Below are positions 28,312 through 37,668 of a stretch of DNA of 64,000 nucleotides, piece after piece. This stretch comes from Herbiconiux ginsengi (GTDB lineage Bacteria > Actinomycetota > Actinomycetes > Actinomycetales > Microbacteriaceae), in assembly GCF_900107435.1 (NCBI RefSeq), contig NZ_FNPZ01000001.1:344960-408959 (forward strand). The letters run 5' to 3'. The notes beneath the pieces are model-generated. The model saw only the letters and a list, made by a program, of their open reading frames with translations, searched no databases and had not been told where the DNA came from. Made by a program: the position numbers and the translations under genes. Every line of letters starts with the position of its first letter. Position 1 is the stretch's first letter.

Positions 28312-29823
28312 TCATTTCACCAGCGGGAACAGGATGGTCTCGCGGATGCCGAGGCCCGTCAAGGCCATCAGCAACCGGTCGATGCCCATGCCCATGCCGC
28401 CCGAGGGGGGCATGCCGAATTCGAGAGCACGCAGGAAGTCTTCGTCGAGGCGCATCGCCTCGTCGTCGCCGGCCGCGGCCTGCTTCGCCTGCTCGACGAA
28501 GCGCTCGCGCTGGATGACCGGGTCGACCAGTTCGGAGTAGCCGGTGGCCAGCTCGAACCCGCGGATGTAGAGATCCCACTTCTCGACCACCCCCGCGATG
28601 GAGCGGTGCGCGCGGGTGAGGGGGCTCGTCTCCACCGGGAAGTCGAGCACGAAGGTCGGCCGCACGAGCGAGCCCTTCACGAAGTGCTCCCAGAGTTCTT
28701 CGACGAGCTTGCCGTGGTTCGGCAGGTGCACGGAGACGCCCTCGCGATCGGCAATCGCCTGGAGCTCGGCCACCGGAGTCTGCGGGGTGATGAGGATGCC
28801 GGATGCCTCCGACAGCGACCCGTACATGCTGATCCGGTCCCACTCGCCGCCCAGGTCGTACTCGGTGCCGTCGGCCCAGGTCACGACGTGCGACCCGGCC
28901 ACGGCGAGCGCCGCGTTCTGGATGAGCGACTGGGTGAGCTCGGCGATCGAGGTGTAGTCGCCGTAGGCCTCGTAGGCCTCCAGCATCGCGAACTCCGGGC
29001 TGTGGGTGGAGTCGGCGCCCTCGTTGCGGAAGTTGCGGTTGATCTCGAACACCCGGTCGATGCCGCCGACCACGGCCCGCTTGAGGAAGAGTTCCGGCGC
29101 GATGCGGAGGTACAGCTCGGTGTCGAAGGCGTTCGAGTGCGTGACGAAGGGGCGGGCCGCGGCGCCGCCGTGCATCGTCTGCAGCATGGGCGTCTCGACT
29201 TCGAGGAACTCGCGCTCGGTGAAGGTGCGGCGCAGCGACGCCATGGCCTGGGCGCGGGTGCGCACCATGTCGCGGGCCTGCTCGCGCACGATGAGATCGA
29301 GGTAGCGGCTGCGCATCCGGGTCTCCTCCGAGAGCTCGGAGTAGACGTTGGGCAGCGGCAGGATGGCCTTCGACGAGATCTTCCACTCGGTGGCCATAAC
29401 GCTCAGTTCTCCGCGGCGCGAGGAGATGACCTCGCCCGAGAGGAAGAGGTGGTCGCCGAGGTCGACGAACTCCTTGAACGCGGCGAGCGACTCCTCACCC
29501 ACGGCGGCGAGCGAGATCATGCCCTGGATGCGCGTGCCGTCGCCCGACTGCAGCGTCACGAAGCAGAGCTTGCCGGTGTTGCGGAGGAACACCACGCGCC
29601 CGGCGATGCCGACCGTCTCGCCCGACACGGCGTCGGCCTCGAGCCATCCCCACTTCGCGCGCACGGCGGGGATGGTGGTGGTGACCGGAACGGAGACCGG
29701 GTAGGCCTCGACACCCGACTCGTTGAGCTTCTCGCGCTTGGCCAGGCGCACGGCCTTCTGCTCGGAGACCTCTTCCTCGGTGGGCTCGGCCGGGGCAGTG
29801 CTGGGCGCGGATGCGTCGGTCAT
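28312..29823 (-). CDS. lysS: Lysyl-tRNA synthetase, class II
   Basis: 503 residues. OB-fold anticodon-binding domain N-terminal ([20 protein letters not shown]), class II core with motif 2 ([20 protein letters not shown]) and motif 3 ([17 protein letters not shown]). It charges tRNA-Lys. In related genomes lysS usually follows panC directly; here a regulator and two lipoprotein genes stand between. ATG at 29823 with an AGGAGA box. Confidence 0.97.
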   Translation of the reverse strand: MTDASAPSTAPAEPTEEEVSEQKAVRLAKREKLNESGVEAYPVSVPVTTTIPAVRAKWGWLEADAVSGETVGIAGRVVFLRNTGKLCFVTLQSGDGTRIQGMISLAAVGEESLAAFKEFVDLGDHLFLSGEVISSRRGELSVMATEWKISSKAILPLPNVYSELSEETRMRSRYLDLIVREQARDMVRTRAQAMASLRRTFTEREFLEVETPMLQTMHGGAAARPFVTHSNAFDTELYLRIAPELFLKRAVVGGIDRVFEINRNFRNEGADSTHSPEFAMLEAYEAYGDYTSIAELTQSLIQNAALAVAGSHVVTWADGTEYDLGGEWDRISMYGSLSEASGILITPQTPVAELQAIADREGVSVHLPNHGKLVEELWEHFVKGSLVRPTFVLDFPVETSPLTRAHRSIAGVVEKWDLYIRGFELATGYSELVDPVIQRERFVEQAKQAAAGDDEAMRLDEDFLRALEFGMPPSGGMGMGIDRLLMALTGLGIRETILFPLVK

Positions 29824-29878
29824 GCTGAACGGGTCTCCTCAAGGTCGCCCTTAGTTTACCGACCGCTGAGCCCGGGCC

Positions 29879-29941
29879 CGCCGACCCGTCAGTTGGTGCC
29901 GCTATCAGCGCTCCAGAGCGACACCAAGTGACGGGTCGGCG
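29879..29941. repeat. Palindromic element P3 (25-bp arms, two mismatches)
   Basis: Arms 29879-29903 and 29917-29941, loop ATCAGCGCTCCAG. The arms begin CGCCGACCCGTC and include TTGGTG. It sits between the stop of the LuxR-type gene (29946) and the start of lysS (29823), directly before the former's stop codon on the opposite side, like P1. Candidate terminator of the regulator gene. Confidence 0.85.
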
Positions 29942-29945
29942 ACGC

Positions 29946-32858
29946 TCACTCCGCGTCGCGGGCGGAGGCGAACCAGCTCGCGATCTCGGCGCGGCGGGTG
30001 GCGCCGAGCTTCGCGAGGATGTGCTCGACGTGCACCGACGCGGTCTTGGGCGAGATGGAGAGGGCACTGCCGATCTCGCGATTCGTCGAGCCGGCCGCCA
30101 CGAGCCGGGCCACCTCGAACTCGCGCGCGGTGAGCGGTCCGGCCGAATCCTCGTCGCCGCGGCGTTCGGCCTGGCGCGCCAGGCGGAGCAGCAGCCGCGC
30201 TCCTGCCCCCTCGGCCCGGCGTCGCGCGTCGGCCAGGAAGGCGTCGCACTGCGCCGGCCGCCGCGACCGGGAGGCGCAGCGGGCCTGGTCGACGAGCACT
30301 TGTGTGCCCTCCCAGAACCGGCCGTGGGCATCCCACGACGCCGACACCTGGCGAAGAGTCGCGCGGGCGGCATCCGTGCGGCCGTCGCTCAACTGCAGGA
30401 GGGCGTCGGCGTGTTCCAGGGCCGGCAGGGTGCCCGGGATGCCGCGGAGCTCGAGCAGCACGCGGCACCGTTCCCGCCAGTCCCGCGCTGCGGCGGGGTC
30501 GCGGGCGGCGAGTCGCGCCCGGACGCCGGGGACCACGAAGGGGTAGAGGTAGGCCGCGTCGCCGACGAGCGCCGACGACTCGTACGCCCGCTCGGAGAGC
30601 GCGATGGCTGCCGTCGTGTCGCCGCGGGAGACCGCGAGTTCGGTGAGTCCCCAGAGCGCGGGCGAGAGCCGTTGCAGCTCGCCCATGCGCTCACCGATCT
30701 CGAGCGCCTCGGTCAGCAGCTCTTCCGCCTGCTCGGGCTCGTCGCGGCCCACGGCGAGGTAGCCGAGCACGTGCAGTGCCGTGATCCGCGTGGTGATGCC
30801 GCCGCCCTCGGCGAGGGCCCGCAGCGCGAGTGCCTCCGCCTCCGCCCAGCGCCCCTGCGCCCAGCGCACGTGGGCGAGATGGGCGGTGAGGTAGTGGTGG
30901 TCGTTCCAGTTCTCGGTGGTGGCGGCGTAGCGGATGCCGTCGGTGAGCATCCGCTCGGCGCGCGGGTACTCCACGAGCACCGAGGCGGAGCTGCCCGCCA
31001 TGCGGTAGGCGCGAGCGGTCTGCGGCTCGAACCCGGCGGCGGTGCCTTCAGCCACGGCGTGCTCGAGCAGGGCCCAGCCCTCCTCGCCACGACCGGCGAA
31101 CACGAGGATCGCGCCCAGGGTGGAGTCGATGTCGACGCCGAGGCAGTCGTCTCCGACGCTGCGGGCGAGGCCCTGTGCTTCTTCGCCGAACGCGAGACCG
31201 GTGTCGAGCCGGCGATCGAGCATGTGGGCTGCGGCCAGCGCACCGAGGAGCTCCGCCCGCACGGCCGGCGGAGCGCCCCCGGGCAGGGAGTCGAGATCGT
31301 CGAGGGCCCCCTGCAGCAGTGCGCAGCGCGCCTCGCGCGTGTCGCCGAGCAGGTGGCGAGCGGCCGCGAGCTGAGGCACCAGCCGCGCGGCCGAGATCGG
31401 ATCGCCGCGATCGCGGTACAGCTCCACGGCGATCCGGAAGTGGTCTGCAGCGGCCTGGATGTCGTCGACCGCGGCGAGCTCGCGCGCGAACTCCCCGTGG
31501 ATGACCGCCTCATCCGACCCCCGCGCATCCGCGCCGTCATCGAGTCGCCAAGAATTGTCGGAATCAGGCCGCTCATTCCGACCATTCTTGGCGACTCGAT
31601 CGTGGTCGACGCTCGGAAGGGTGCGCAGGGCTCGGGCATAGAGCTTCGCCGACTCGCGGTGGGCCGACACGCGTGCGGCCAGGCGCGCCGCCTCCAACGC
31701 GAACGGATGCGCACGGTCGGGCAACTGAGCCAACTCGTACTGCTCGGAGATGTAGGCGGGCCGCGCGTGCCGCACGATCGCGGCCTTCGCCACCTCCTCG
31801 TGCAACGAGCGTCGGCGGATCGGCGGCAGGTCGTCGTGCACGACGTCGCGCACGAGGGCGTGCCGGAACTCGAAACCCGCGTCGGTCTCGACGATGAAGT
31901 AGCGGTCGAGCAGCGACTTCATCGCGCGATCGACCACGCGGTCGTCGTCGCCGACGAGGTCGGTGAGCAGCACCAGGTCGAAGCGGCATCCCACGATGGC
32001 GGCGGCCGACAGCACGTCGTGGGTCGACGGATCGAGCGAGTCGGCCCGCGCACGCACGGCATCGGCCAAGGTGTCGGGCACGCGGTCGCCCACGCCGGCC
32101 ACCAGTAGTTCCTCGATGTGGAGCGGGATGCCGTCGCTGCGACTGTGCAGGAGCTCGACGAACTCCGACGACGGCACGGCGCCGGTGAGGGCAGTCACGA
32201 GCTCGCCGGTCGCCGTGAGGTCGAGTCGCGGTATCCGCACTTCGTCGGCCAGGCGCTGGGCGAGCAGGCGGCCTCGCCATTCGGCGAGAGCGGTGCCGGC
32301 GTAGACCTCGTCGGTGCGGTAGGTGCCGATCACGAGACCCGGGGTGGTGAGGAGTTCGGGCGCGAGCCGAGCGAGCACGTCGAGGCTGAGCTCATCCGCC
32401 CAGTGCAGATCTTCGAAGCGCAGCACCGTGGGCGCGTCTCCCAGCACCTCGAGCAGCACGTCGACGAGGTCGCGCAGCAGCACCCGGCGGGCGAGAGCGT
32501 CGCTGTCGTCGCGGGAGCCGAGCAGGAGCGACCGCAGGTGTTCGGCGTGCGCCGGGTCGCCGTGACGCCCCAGATCGTCGGCGAGGTCGAGCAGGATCGA
32601 GCCGCCCACCTGCGCGTCTTTCGGCCAGAGGGAGGCGCCGAGGATGCGACCCGACTCGCCGATCCGCGCCGAGAACTCGCGCACCAGCCGACTCTTGCCG
32701 ATGCCCGCTTCACCGGCGAACAGCAGCAGGCGCCCGTCGCCCTGCACCGCGCTCTGCCAGCGCTGGAACGCCAGGTCGACGAGCCCGCTCCGGCCCACGA
32801 GTGACCCGTGCCCCACGGCCACGCCGTGGTCGGCCCACACCGTGTCGATGCCGATCAC
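29946..32858 (-). CDS. LuxR-family regulator, LAL type (large ATPase + HTH)
   Basis: 970 residues from GTG at 32858. N-terminal AAA/STAND ATPase domain (LVGRSGLVDLAF, P-loop GEAGIGKSRL about residues 46-55, Walker B-like VLRFEDLHWADEL), a long TPR-like helical middle, and a C-terminal LuxR HTH (LTAREFEVARLVAAGSTN, REIGSALSISPKTASVHVEH). LAL proteins activate catabolic or secondary-metabolite genes when bound to an effector. The start is leaderless-like: TACAAT ends 6 nt before the GTG with GTGACC 17 nt further up. Palindrome P4 is embedded in frame at about residues 420-441. Target genes unknown; the two divergent lipoproteins are the nearest candidates. Confidence 0.9.
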   Translation of the reverse strand: MIGIDTVWADHGVAVGHGSLVGRSGLVDLAFQRWQSAVQGDGRLLLFAGEAGIGKSRLVREFSARIGESGRILGASLWPKDAQVGGSILLDLADDLGRHGDPAHAEHLRSLLLGSRDDSDALARRVLLRDLVDVLLEVLGDAPTVLRFEDLHWADELSLDVLARLAPELLTTPGLVIGTYRTDEVYAGTALAEWRGRLLAQRLADEVRIPRLDLTATGELVTALTGAVPSSEFVELLHSRSDGIPLHIEELLVAGVGDRVPDTLADAVRARADSLDPSTHDVLSAAAIVGCRFDLVLLTDLVGDDDRVVDRAMKSLLDRYFIVETDAGFEFRHALVRDVVHDDLPPIRRRSLHEEVAKAAIVRHARPAYISEQYELAQLPDRAHPFALEAARLAARVSAHRESAKLYARALRTLPSVDHDRVAKNGRNERPDSDNSWRLDDGADARGSDEAVIHGEFARELAAVDDIQAAADHFRIAVELYRDRGDPISAARLVPQLAAARHLLGDTREARCALLQGALDDLDSLPGGAPPAVRAELLGALAAAHMLDRRLDTGLAFGEEAQGLARSVGDDCLGVDIDSTLGAILVFAGRGEEGWALLEHAVAEGTAAGFEPQTARAYRMAGSSASVLVEYPRAERMLTDGIRYAATTENWNDHHYLTAHLAHVRWAQGRWAEAEALALRALAEGGGITTRITALHVLGYLAVGRDEPEQAEELLTEALEIGERMGELQRLSPALWGLTELAVSRGDTTAAIALSERAYESSALVGDAAYLYPFVVPGVRARLAARDPAAARDWRERCRVLLELRGIPGTLPALEHADALLQLSDGRTDAARATLRQVSASWDAHGRFWEGTQVLVDQARCASRSRRPAQCDAFLADARRRAEGAGARLLLRLARQAERRGDEDSAGPLTAREFEVARLVAAGSTNREIGSALSISPKTASVHVEHILAKLGATRRAEIASWFASARDAE
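31539..31600. repeat. Palindromic element P4 inside the LuxR-type coding region
   Basis: Arms 31539-31564 and 31575-31600 are 26 nt long with one mismatch (ATCGAGTCGCCAAGAATTG...), loop CAGGCCGCTC. On the coding strand it adds about 21 residues (around VAKNGRNERPDSDNSWRL) to the helical middle of the regulator without breaking the frame. The encoded stretch is Asn/Asp/Arg-rich and unlike the Ala/Leu/Arg surroundings. Confidence 0.85.
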
Positions 32859-32864
32859 GCCAAC

Positions 32865-32893
32865 ATTGTAGATCCGCTCGCGCTCCGGGTCAC
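32865..32893 (-). promoter_or_regulatory. Promoter of the LuxR-type gene
   Basis: On the minus strand, GTGACC (32893-32888), a 17-nt spacer, then TACAAT (32870-32865), followed 6 nt later by the GTG start. This fits a housekeeping sigma promoter producing a leaderless mRNA. Confidence 0.55.
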
Positions 32894-32981
32894 GGGTTGG
32901 CGGCTGCCGTTTGGGAACGCGGGTCCCATCCGATTCCGCTATCGTCGTGCCCAGAATCGCACGACGCGACGGGGGTGGCGG

Positions 32982-33479
32982 ATGTCTCACGGTTCGACAT
33001 GCGGGGCAGCGCGGCTCACGATGCTGCCGGCCGCAGCCGTCCTGACCGTGCTGCTCGCCGGATGCGTGATCGGCGCAAGCAGCGCCGGTTCGTCCGAGAC
33101 GACACAGGCGGCCGATCCCTCCCGCCCGGTCGAAGAACTGCCGACTCGTTCACCCACGCCCACGCCCATCCCTGACCCCGACCCGATCCGCGTCTCGGGC
33201 GAGGGATCGGCAAGCGTCGACATCCCGAACCCCTATTTCCCCTTCGCCCAGGGTCGCGATCGTCTGAGCTTCGATGGCCGCTTCACTTGCGACGGACCGG
33301 GCGCGTTCCATGTGCAACTCCTGCCCGAGTCGACCGGTGTCGTCATGGGCGGCTCCGGGTGCGGCGGCGCGGGCGGCGGTTACCAGATGCCGATCGAGCG
33401 ATCGCAGCAGGTCTACACGGTGGAGATCACCGTGGAGCCCGGCACCACCTGGACCTTCGCGGGACAGCTCTCGCGATGA
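32982..33479 (+). CDS. Secreted lipoprotein of unknown function
   Basis: 165 residues from the ATG at 32982. Signal peptide with lipobox LLAGC (LPAAAVLTVLLAGCVIG), a Thr/Pro-rich linker (PTRSPTPTPIPDPD), and a small beta-rich domain with two cysteines (FTCDGPGAF, GSGCGGAGGG). It is anchored to the outer face of the membrane by lipidation. A GGGGGTGG stretch precedes the ATG. Its TGA overlaps the next lipoprotein start (ATGA). Divergent from the LuxR-type regulator. Confidence 0.8.
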   Translation: MSHGSTCGAARLTMLPAAAVLTVLLAGCVIGASSAGSSETTQAADPSRPVEELPTRSPTPTPIPDPDPIRVSGEGSASVDIPNPYFPFAQGRDRLSFDGRFTCDGPGAFHVQLLPESTGVVMGGSGCGGAGGGYQMPIERSQQVYTVEITVEPGTTWTFAGQLSR

Positions 33480-34318
33480 GGCGTCTGCCCCCGAGGGTGC
33501 GATCGGCGGCGGCAGCCGTCGGCCTGGTCGCGCTGCTCGCGGGATGCGCAAGCAGGTCGGACGGGACCGGAGACGATGAGCCGATGATCAGCCGGCCGCC
33601 CTCGTCGTCTCCCGTCCCCTCTCCCGCCCCGGCGGCCGACCCGGCGCGCTGGGCGCCGGTTCCGGTTTCCCCCGGGTCGGTGCTGGGCACCGGCACGCTG
33701 ACATCCCCGGGCGGCGCCCTCACGGGCACCGTCGAGGTGACGTCCGACCATGACGGCGGGGTCGAAGTCGTGCTCTCAGGCTTCGCGACGAGCGACCCGC
33801 GGATGCTGCAGGCCACGTTCTCCTCGACGCCTGGCGCGACCTTCAGCTGCTACAACCCCGAAGGCTACGCGTTCGCCCTTCCGACTCTCGGACCCGAACC
33901 GGACCAGGAGTTCCCGATGGGACGGCTCGACGACCTCCCCTCGTCCGACCCGAGCTTCCTCGACAGCCTCGTGGTGTACGCGGTGCCGGAGGCGGCGGAG
34001 GTCGGGGTGGACGGATGCTACGGCGACATCCTGGCGATCGCCGAGATGCAGTGGAACAGCACCCAGGACATCCCACCGGCGGTCGACGCCGGAGCCCGTG
34101 CCGGAGCATCGGGAACTGTGGAGCTCACGGCTGCCGGCACTCCTGCGACGTACCAGGTAGCCGCCGGCGACACCCTCAGCGACATCGCCGAGCGATTCAC
34201 CCTGGATCCGGAGGTGATCCTCTACCTCAGCGCCGGCCGCATCAGCCCGCAGGGCATCGTCGACGACGAGACGGTTTACGCGGGCGAGACCCTGAAGCTC
34301 GACGCCTCAGCGCGCTGA
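33476..34318 (+). CDS. Lipoprotein with C-terminal LysM domain
   Basis: 280 residues from the ATG at 33476 (ATGA overlap). Signal with lipobox LLAGC (VGLVALLAGCASRS), Pro/Ser linker (SSSPVPSPAPAAD), a beta-rich central domain, and a C-terminal LysM (TYQVAAGDTLSDIAERFTL, LYLSAGRI) that binds peptidoglycan GlcNAc chains. The coupling to the preceding lipoprotein suggests that they work together at the cell wall. Convergent with panC, separated by 10 nt. Confidence 0.85.
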   Translation: MRRLPPRVRSAAAAVGLVALLAGCASRSDGTGDDEPMISRPPSSSPVPSPAPAADPARWAPVPVSPGSVLGTGTLTSPGGALTGTVEVTSDHDGGVEVVLSGFATSDPRMLQATFSSTPGATFSCYNPEGYAFALPTLGPEPDQEFPMGRLDDLPSSDPSFLDSLVVYAVPEAAEVGVDGCYGDILAIAEMQWNSTQDIPPAVDAGARAGASGTVELTAAGTPATYQVAAGDTLSDIAERFTLDPEVILYLSAGRISPQGIVDDETVYAGETLKLDASAR

Positions 34319-34328
34319 CCGGGGCGGG

Positions 34329-35255
34329 TCAGCCGAGGTAGAGGGCGGCGTTGTCGATCAGGCGGGTGTCGCCGACGCGGGCCGCCACGATGGCGCGTGC
34401 GGGGCCGTGGTAGTCGTCGTCGACCGGGAGGAAGGTCTCCGGATGCACGATCGCCAGGTAGTCGACCTCCACCAGGGCCTCGCCCATCGCCGCCGATTGC
34501 GCCGCTGCCAGCACCGCGTCGATACCGCGGTCGGCGGCCGATTCTGCGGCCTCGAGCATGTGCGGCAGCGTCAGCGCGGCACGACGCTCGCGCGCATCGA
34601 GGAAGCGGTTGCGGCTCGACAGCGCGAGCTCGTCGGGATCGCGCACGGTCTCGACCACCTCGACCTGCACGGGCATGTTCAGGTCGGCGATCATCTGCGA
34701 CACCAGGAAGACCTGCTGGGCATCCTTCTGACCGAACAGGATGTGCTGCGGACCGACCGAGTTGATCAGCTTCGACACCACGGTGAGCACGCCGTCGAAG
34801 TGTCCCGGTCGGCTGCGGCCTTCGAAGAGCGTGCCGACGCGGCCCGCGGTGACGCGGGTCTGCTGGTCGCCGTGCGGGTACAACTCGTCGACGAGCGGCG
34901 CGAACACGATGTCGACCCCGTGGCCGGCCAGCGTGCGCAGGTCTCCTTCGAGATCGCGCGGGTAGCGCTCGAGGTCGGCCGGATCGTTGAACTGCAGCGG
35001 ATTCACGAAGATCGACACCACCACGACGTCGGCGATCTCGGCAGCGCGGTCGACGAGCGCGAGGTGCCCGGCGTGCAGGGCGCCCATCGTGGGCACCAGC
35101 GCCACGCGCGCGCGACCCGACGCCGAAACGGCAGAGCCCGCGGCCCCTGTGGCCCGGCGCGTCGCCGCGTCGTCGATCTCGCGGCGGACATCCGCCACCG
35201 TCAGAGCGACGATGGGGGTGTCGGCGGCGAGGGCATCCGTAACGGCTTGGGGCAC
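34329..35255 (-). CDS. panC: Pantothenate synthetase
   Basis: 308 residues from GTG at 35255, preceded by AAGGAG at 5-6 nt. Motifs: PTMGALHAGHLALVDRA (ATP-binding HAGH), FVNPLQFNDPADLERYPR, GPQHILFGQKDAQQVFLV and ALSSRNRFLDARER (KMSKS-like SSRN). It condenses pantoate with beta-alanine. An N-terminal extension of about 45 residues precedes the usual start region. Last gene of the tilS-to-panC operon. Confidence 0.96.
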   Translation of the reverse strand: MPQAVTDALAADTPIVALTVADVRREIDDAATRRATGAAGSAVSASGRARVALVPTMGALHAGHLALVDRAAEIADVVVVSIFVNPLQFNDPADLERYPRDLEGDLRTLAGHGVDIVFAPLVDELYPHGDQQTRVTAGRVGTLFEGRSRPGHFDGVLTVVSKLINSVGPQHILFGQKDAQQVFLVSQMIADLNMPVQVEVVETVRDPDELALSSRNRFLDARERRAALTLPHMLEAAESAADRGIDAVLAAAQSAAMGEALVEVDYLAIVHPETFLPVDDDYHGPARAIVAARVGDTRLIDNAALYLG

Positions 35256-35317
35256 CGGAACTCCTTCAGCTGCGCACGTGCTCGCGGTCGCCATGGGGCG
35301 CGACCGCCAGATCGATG

Positions 35318-36022
35318 CTACTCGGGAACCGTGCCACCCGTGCGCGCCAGCGCGTTCTCCACCGAAGACCGCATGAGCGGGGCGAGCACCCGGCCCGGCC
35401 GTTCGATGCCGATTCCGGCGAGCAGACCCGCCGCCTGATCGACGATCGCGGTCGAGAAGGTCGTGGCCGTCTCGATGGCCTCGGCGTAGGCGGCACGATC
35501 GCTCTCGGCCACCACGACCGGCTCCCCGCCCATCTCCACCACGAGGGCCTGGGCGATCGGCAGCACGGGAGTCGGCGCCGTGACGGCGAAGTAGGTTCCG
35601 GCCAGGCGCGCCAGGTCGACGCTCGTTCCGGTGAACGCCATCGCCGGATGCACCGCAAGGGGGATGACGCCCGCCGAGCGGGCCGGCGCGAAGACCTCCG
35701 CACCGAACTCCGGTGCGGTGTGCAGCACCAGTTGCCCCATCTGCCAGGTTCCAGTCTCGGCCAGGCCCGCGATGAGCGACCCGAGCTCCGCCGACGGCAC
35801 GGCCAGCACCACGAGCTCGCTGCGCTCGACGAGCTCTGGGATGGTGAGGATGGGCACGCCCGGCAGCATCGCGTCGGCTCGCTCCCGGCTCTCCGCCGAG
35901 ATGGCGGCGACGCCCACGATCGCGTGCCCCGCCCCTGCGAGGGCGGCCCCGATGACCGGTCCGACCCGGCCGGCGCCGATGATGCCGACACCGAGGCGTC
36001 CGGTGCGTTCAGCCGGTCTCAT
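35318..36022 (-). CDS. Rossmann/DUF2520 protein next to panC
   Basis: 234 residues: NAD(P)-binding start GVGIIGAGRVGPVIGAALAG, followed by the DUF2520 helical domain (IPLAVHPAMAFTGTSVDLA, ALVVEMGGEPVVV). Related proteins (COG5495) commonly neighbour panB/panC, and an alternative ketopantoate reductase role has been proposed for some Rossmann proteins beside panC. The start overlaps the PH-domain gene (ATGA). Enzymatic role here is inference. Confidence 0.85.
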   Translation of the reverse strand: MRPAERTGRLGVGIIGAGRVGPVIGAALAGAGHAIVGVAAISAESRERADAMLPGVPILTIPELVERSELVVLAVPSAELGSLIAGLAETGTWQMGQLVLHTAPEFGAEVFAPARSAGVIPLAVHPAMAFTGTSVDLARLAGTYFAVTAPTPVLPIAQALVVEMGGEPVVVAESDRAAYAEAIETATTFSTAIVDQAAGLLAGIGIERPGRVLAPLMRSSVENALARTGGTVPE

Positions 36023-37668
36023 GAGGTCTGCCCTTCTGCCCAGCGGTGCGAGTGGTCGGTGGCGCCGGCCTCGACGACCTCGGCCGACCAGCGCCCGAAG
36101 GCCGCCGTGCCCCCCGCCCGATCGGCGACTCCGAGTGTCGCCCGCACCGGCCCCGCGACCGTGTGCACGGTGAGTTCGACCAGGTCGAGCATCCGTTGCA
36201 CCGGTCCCTGCGAGATGCGCAGACTCTGCACCCGCGCCAGTGGCACGACCGTGAGATGGCGCCAGACGAAACCCGAGCGCAGCAGGATGGCGTCGTCGGT
36301 CTGGGCGAAGCCCGTGCGCTTCCAGGAGAGCGGTCGCAGCGGCCAGGCCCGCCGGGGGGCATCCGTGAATCCCGCCCCCGACTTCGCCACGAGCCCAGCG
36401 AGCAGGAGTTCACGCGTGTGTTCTCCCGCGAGGCCCGGGAGAAGCAGGCCGAGCACCTTGCGCACGTCGTCGACGGTGCCCACGGGCAGCATGAGCGTGC
36501 TGGTCTGCGCCGAGCTCTGACCAGCCGCTCCCGCGCGGTTGATGCGGATCATCCACCATTTCGCCGGTCGCCAGAGCAGCGGCTGGCTCACCTCGATGGC
36601 GTGGATGCGGCCGGGCGGCAGGGTGTCGTTGCTGGTGGAGAGCAGACCGTAGCCGATGCGCACGCCGTCGGCGGTGCCGGCGATGCTGAAGCGCAACGAC
36701 TTCGTGAAGCGGTTGAAGTAGTAGCCGATGGCGGCGAGGATGCCCGGCAGGATCAGGAAGATGAAGAACTCGCGCCGCCCGAGCAGCGACATCACCACGA
36801 TCAGCACCGCCACCACGACGAGCACCACGGTGAAGCCGCTCAGCACGAGCGAGAGGATGAGACGCCCGGGCGGGATCTTCACCACCGACTCCGGCGGCGC
36901 CAGCGCGGGGTCGAGTTCGGGAGCGAGCAGTTCGCGCATCCGCTGGTTCACGACGCCGGGAACCACGCCCGGAACTACGGACGCCGCGGCGGCACCCGTG
37001 GCCACTGCCGCGTTCGCGACATCCGGGCCCGCCGCCGCCGCACGCGCCCCCGAGGCCAGCACCAGCACGTCGTGCCGCAGCCGGTCGGTCTCAGAGCCGC
37101 GCAGGTAGGCCAGCTGCACCTTGGCGTCCTGTCCGGCGACACTGATGTCGAGCTTCGCCGCGCCGAACAGGCGGGCGAAGATCGGCCGGCTGATCGCCAC
37201 GCCCTGGATGCGGTCGAGCCGCGCCCGCCGGTGCGTGCGGAACAGGATGCCGCTGCGCACCTCCACCACGTCGTCGCCGACCCGGAACGTGTGCATGCGC
37301 CACGAGGCGTAGAAGCCGACGATGCCGACAACGAGGCCCGCGATCACGATCAGGATCGCCCAGCCGAGTTGGCCGCGTTCGTAGGCGGTCTGCAGGGGGT
37401 CGCCGGGGAGATCCGGGGCGCCGAAGATCCAGTCGACCAACCGCTCGCGGAAGTTCGCCAGCACGAAGCCGAGGATGGCGACCAGCACGATCCCGCCGCG
37501 CAGCAGCGGGGTGGCCGGATGCAGGCGGTGCCACTGCCCGTCGGTGAGGTCGGTGGCCCCGGCCGACGCGATGGGGTCAGGCGGCAGGGACTGCCCGGCG
37601 GAGGCGGTGGGCGGCACGGGCGGCATGCCCGGCTCGGCCGGCGTGCCGGGCACGCGCGGCTCGCTCAC
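36019..37668 (-). CDS. Membrane protein with repeated bacterial PH (bPH2/YdbT) domains
   Basis: 549 residues from GTG at 37668 (GTGA overlap with the upstream PH gene). Pro-rich start, two pairs of transmembrane helices (about 53-70/98-118 and 275-320), and repeated bPH2 domains (VVEVRSGILFRTHRRARLDR; the later SGFVWRHLTVVPLARVQSL). Homologues of B. subtilis YdbT. Function unknown; the pair with the smaller PH protein is conserved in this operon. Confidence 0.88.
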   Translation of the reverse strand: MSEPRVPGTPAEPGMPPVPPTASAGQSLPPDPIASAGATDLTDGQWHRLHPATPLLRGGIVLVAILGFVLANFRERLVDWIFGAPDLPGDPLQTAYERGQLGWAILIVIAGLVVGIVGFYASWRMHTFRVGDDVVEVRSGILFRTHRRARLDRIQGVAISRPIFARLFGAAKLDISVAGQDAKVQLAYLRGSETDRLRHDVLVLASGARAAAAGPDVANAAVATGAAAASVVPGVVPGVVNQRMRELLAPELDPALAPPESVVKIPPGRLILSLVLSGFTVVLVVVAVLIVVMSLLGRREFFIFLILPGILAAIGYYFNRFTKSLRFSIAGTADGVRIGYGLLSTSNDTLPPGRIHAIEVSQPLLWRPAKWWMIRINRAGAAGQSSAQTSTLMLPVGTVDDVRKVLGLLLPGLAGEHTRELLLAGLVAKSGAGFTDAPRRAWPLRPLSWKRTGFAQTDDAILLRSGFVWRHLTVVPLARVQSLRISQGPVQRMLDLVELTVHTVAGPVRATLGVADRAGGTAAFGRWSAEVVEAGATDHSHRWAEGQTS

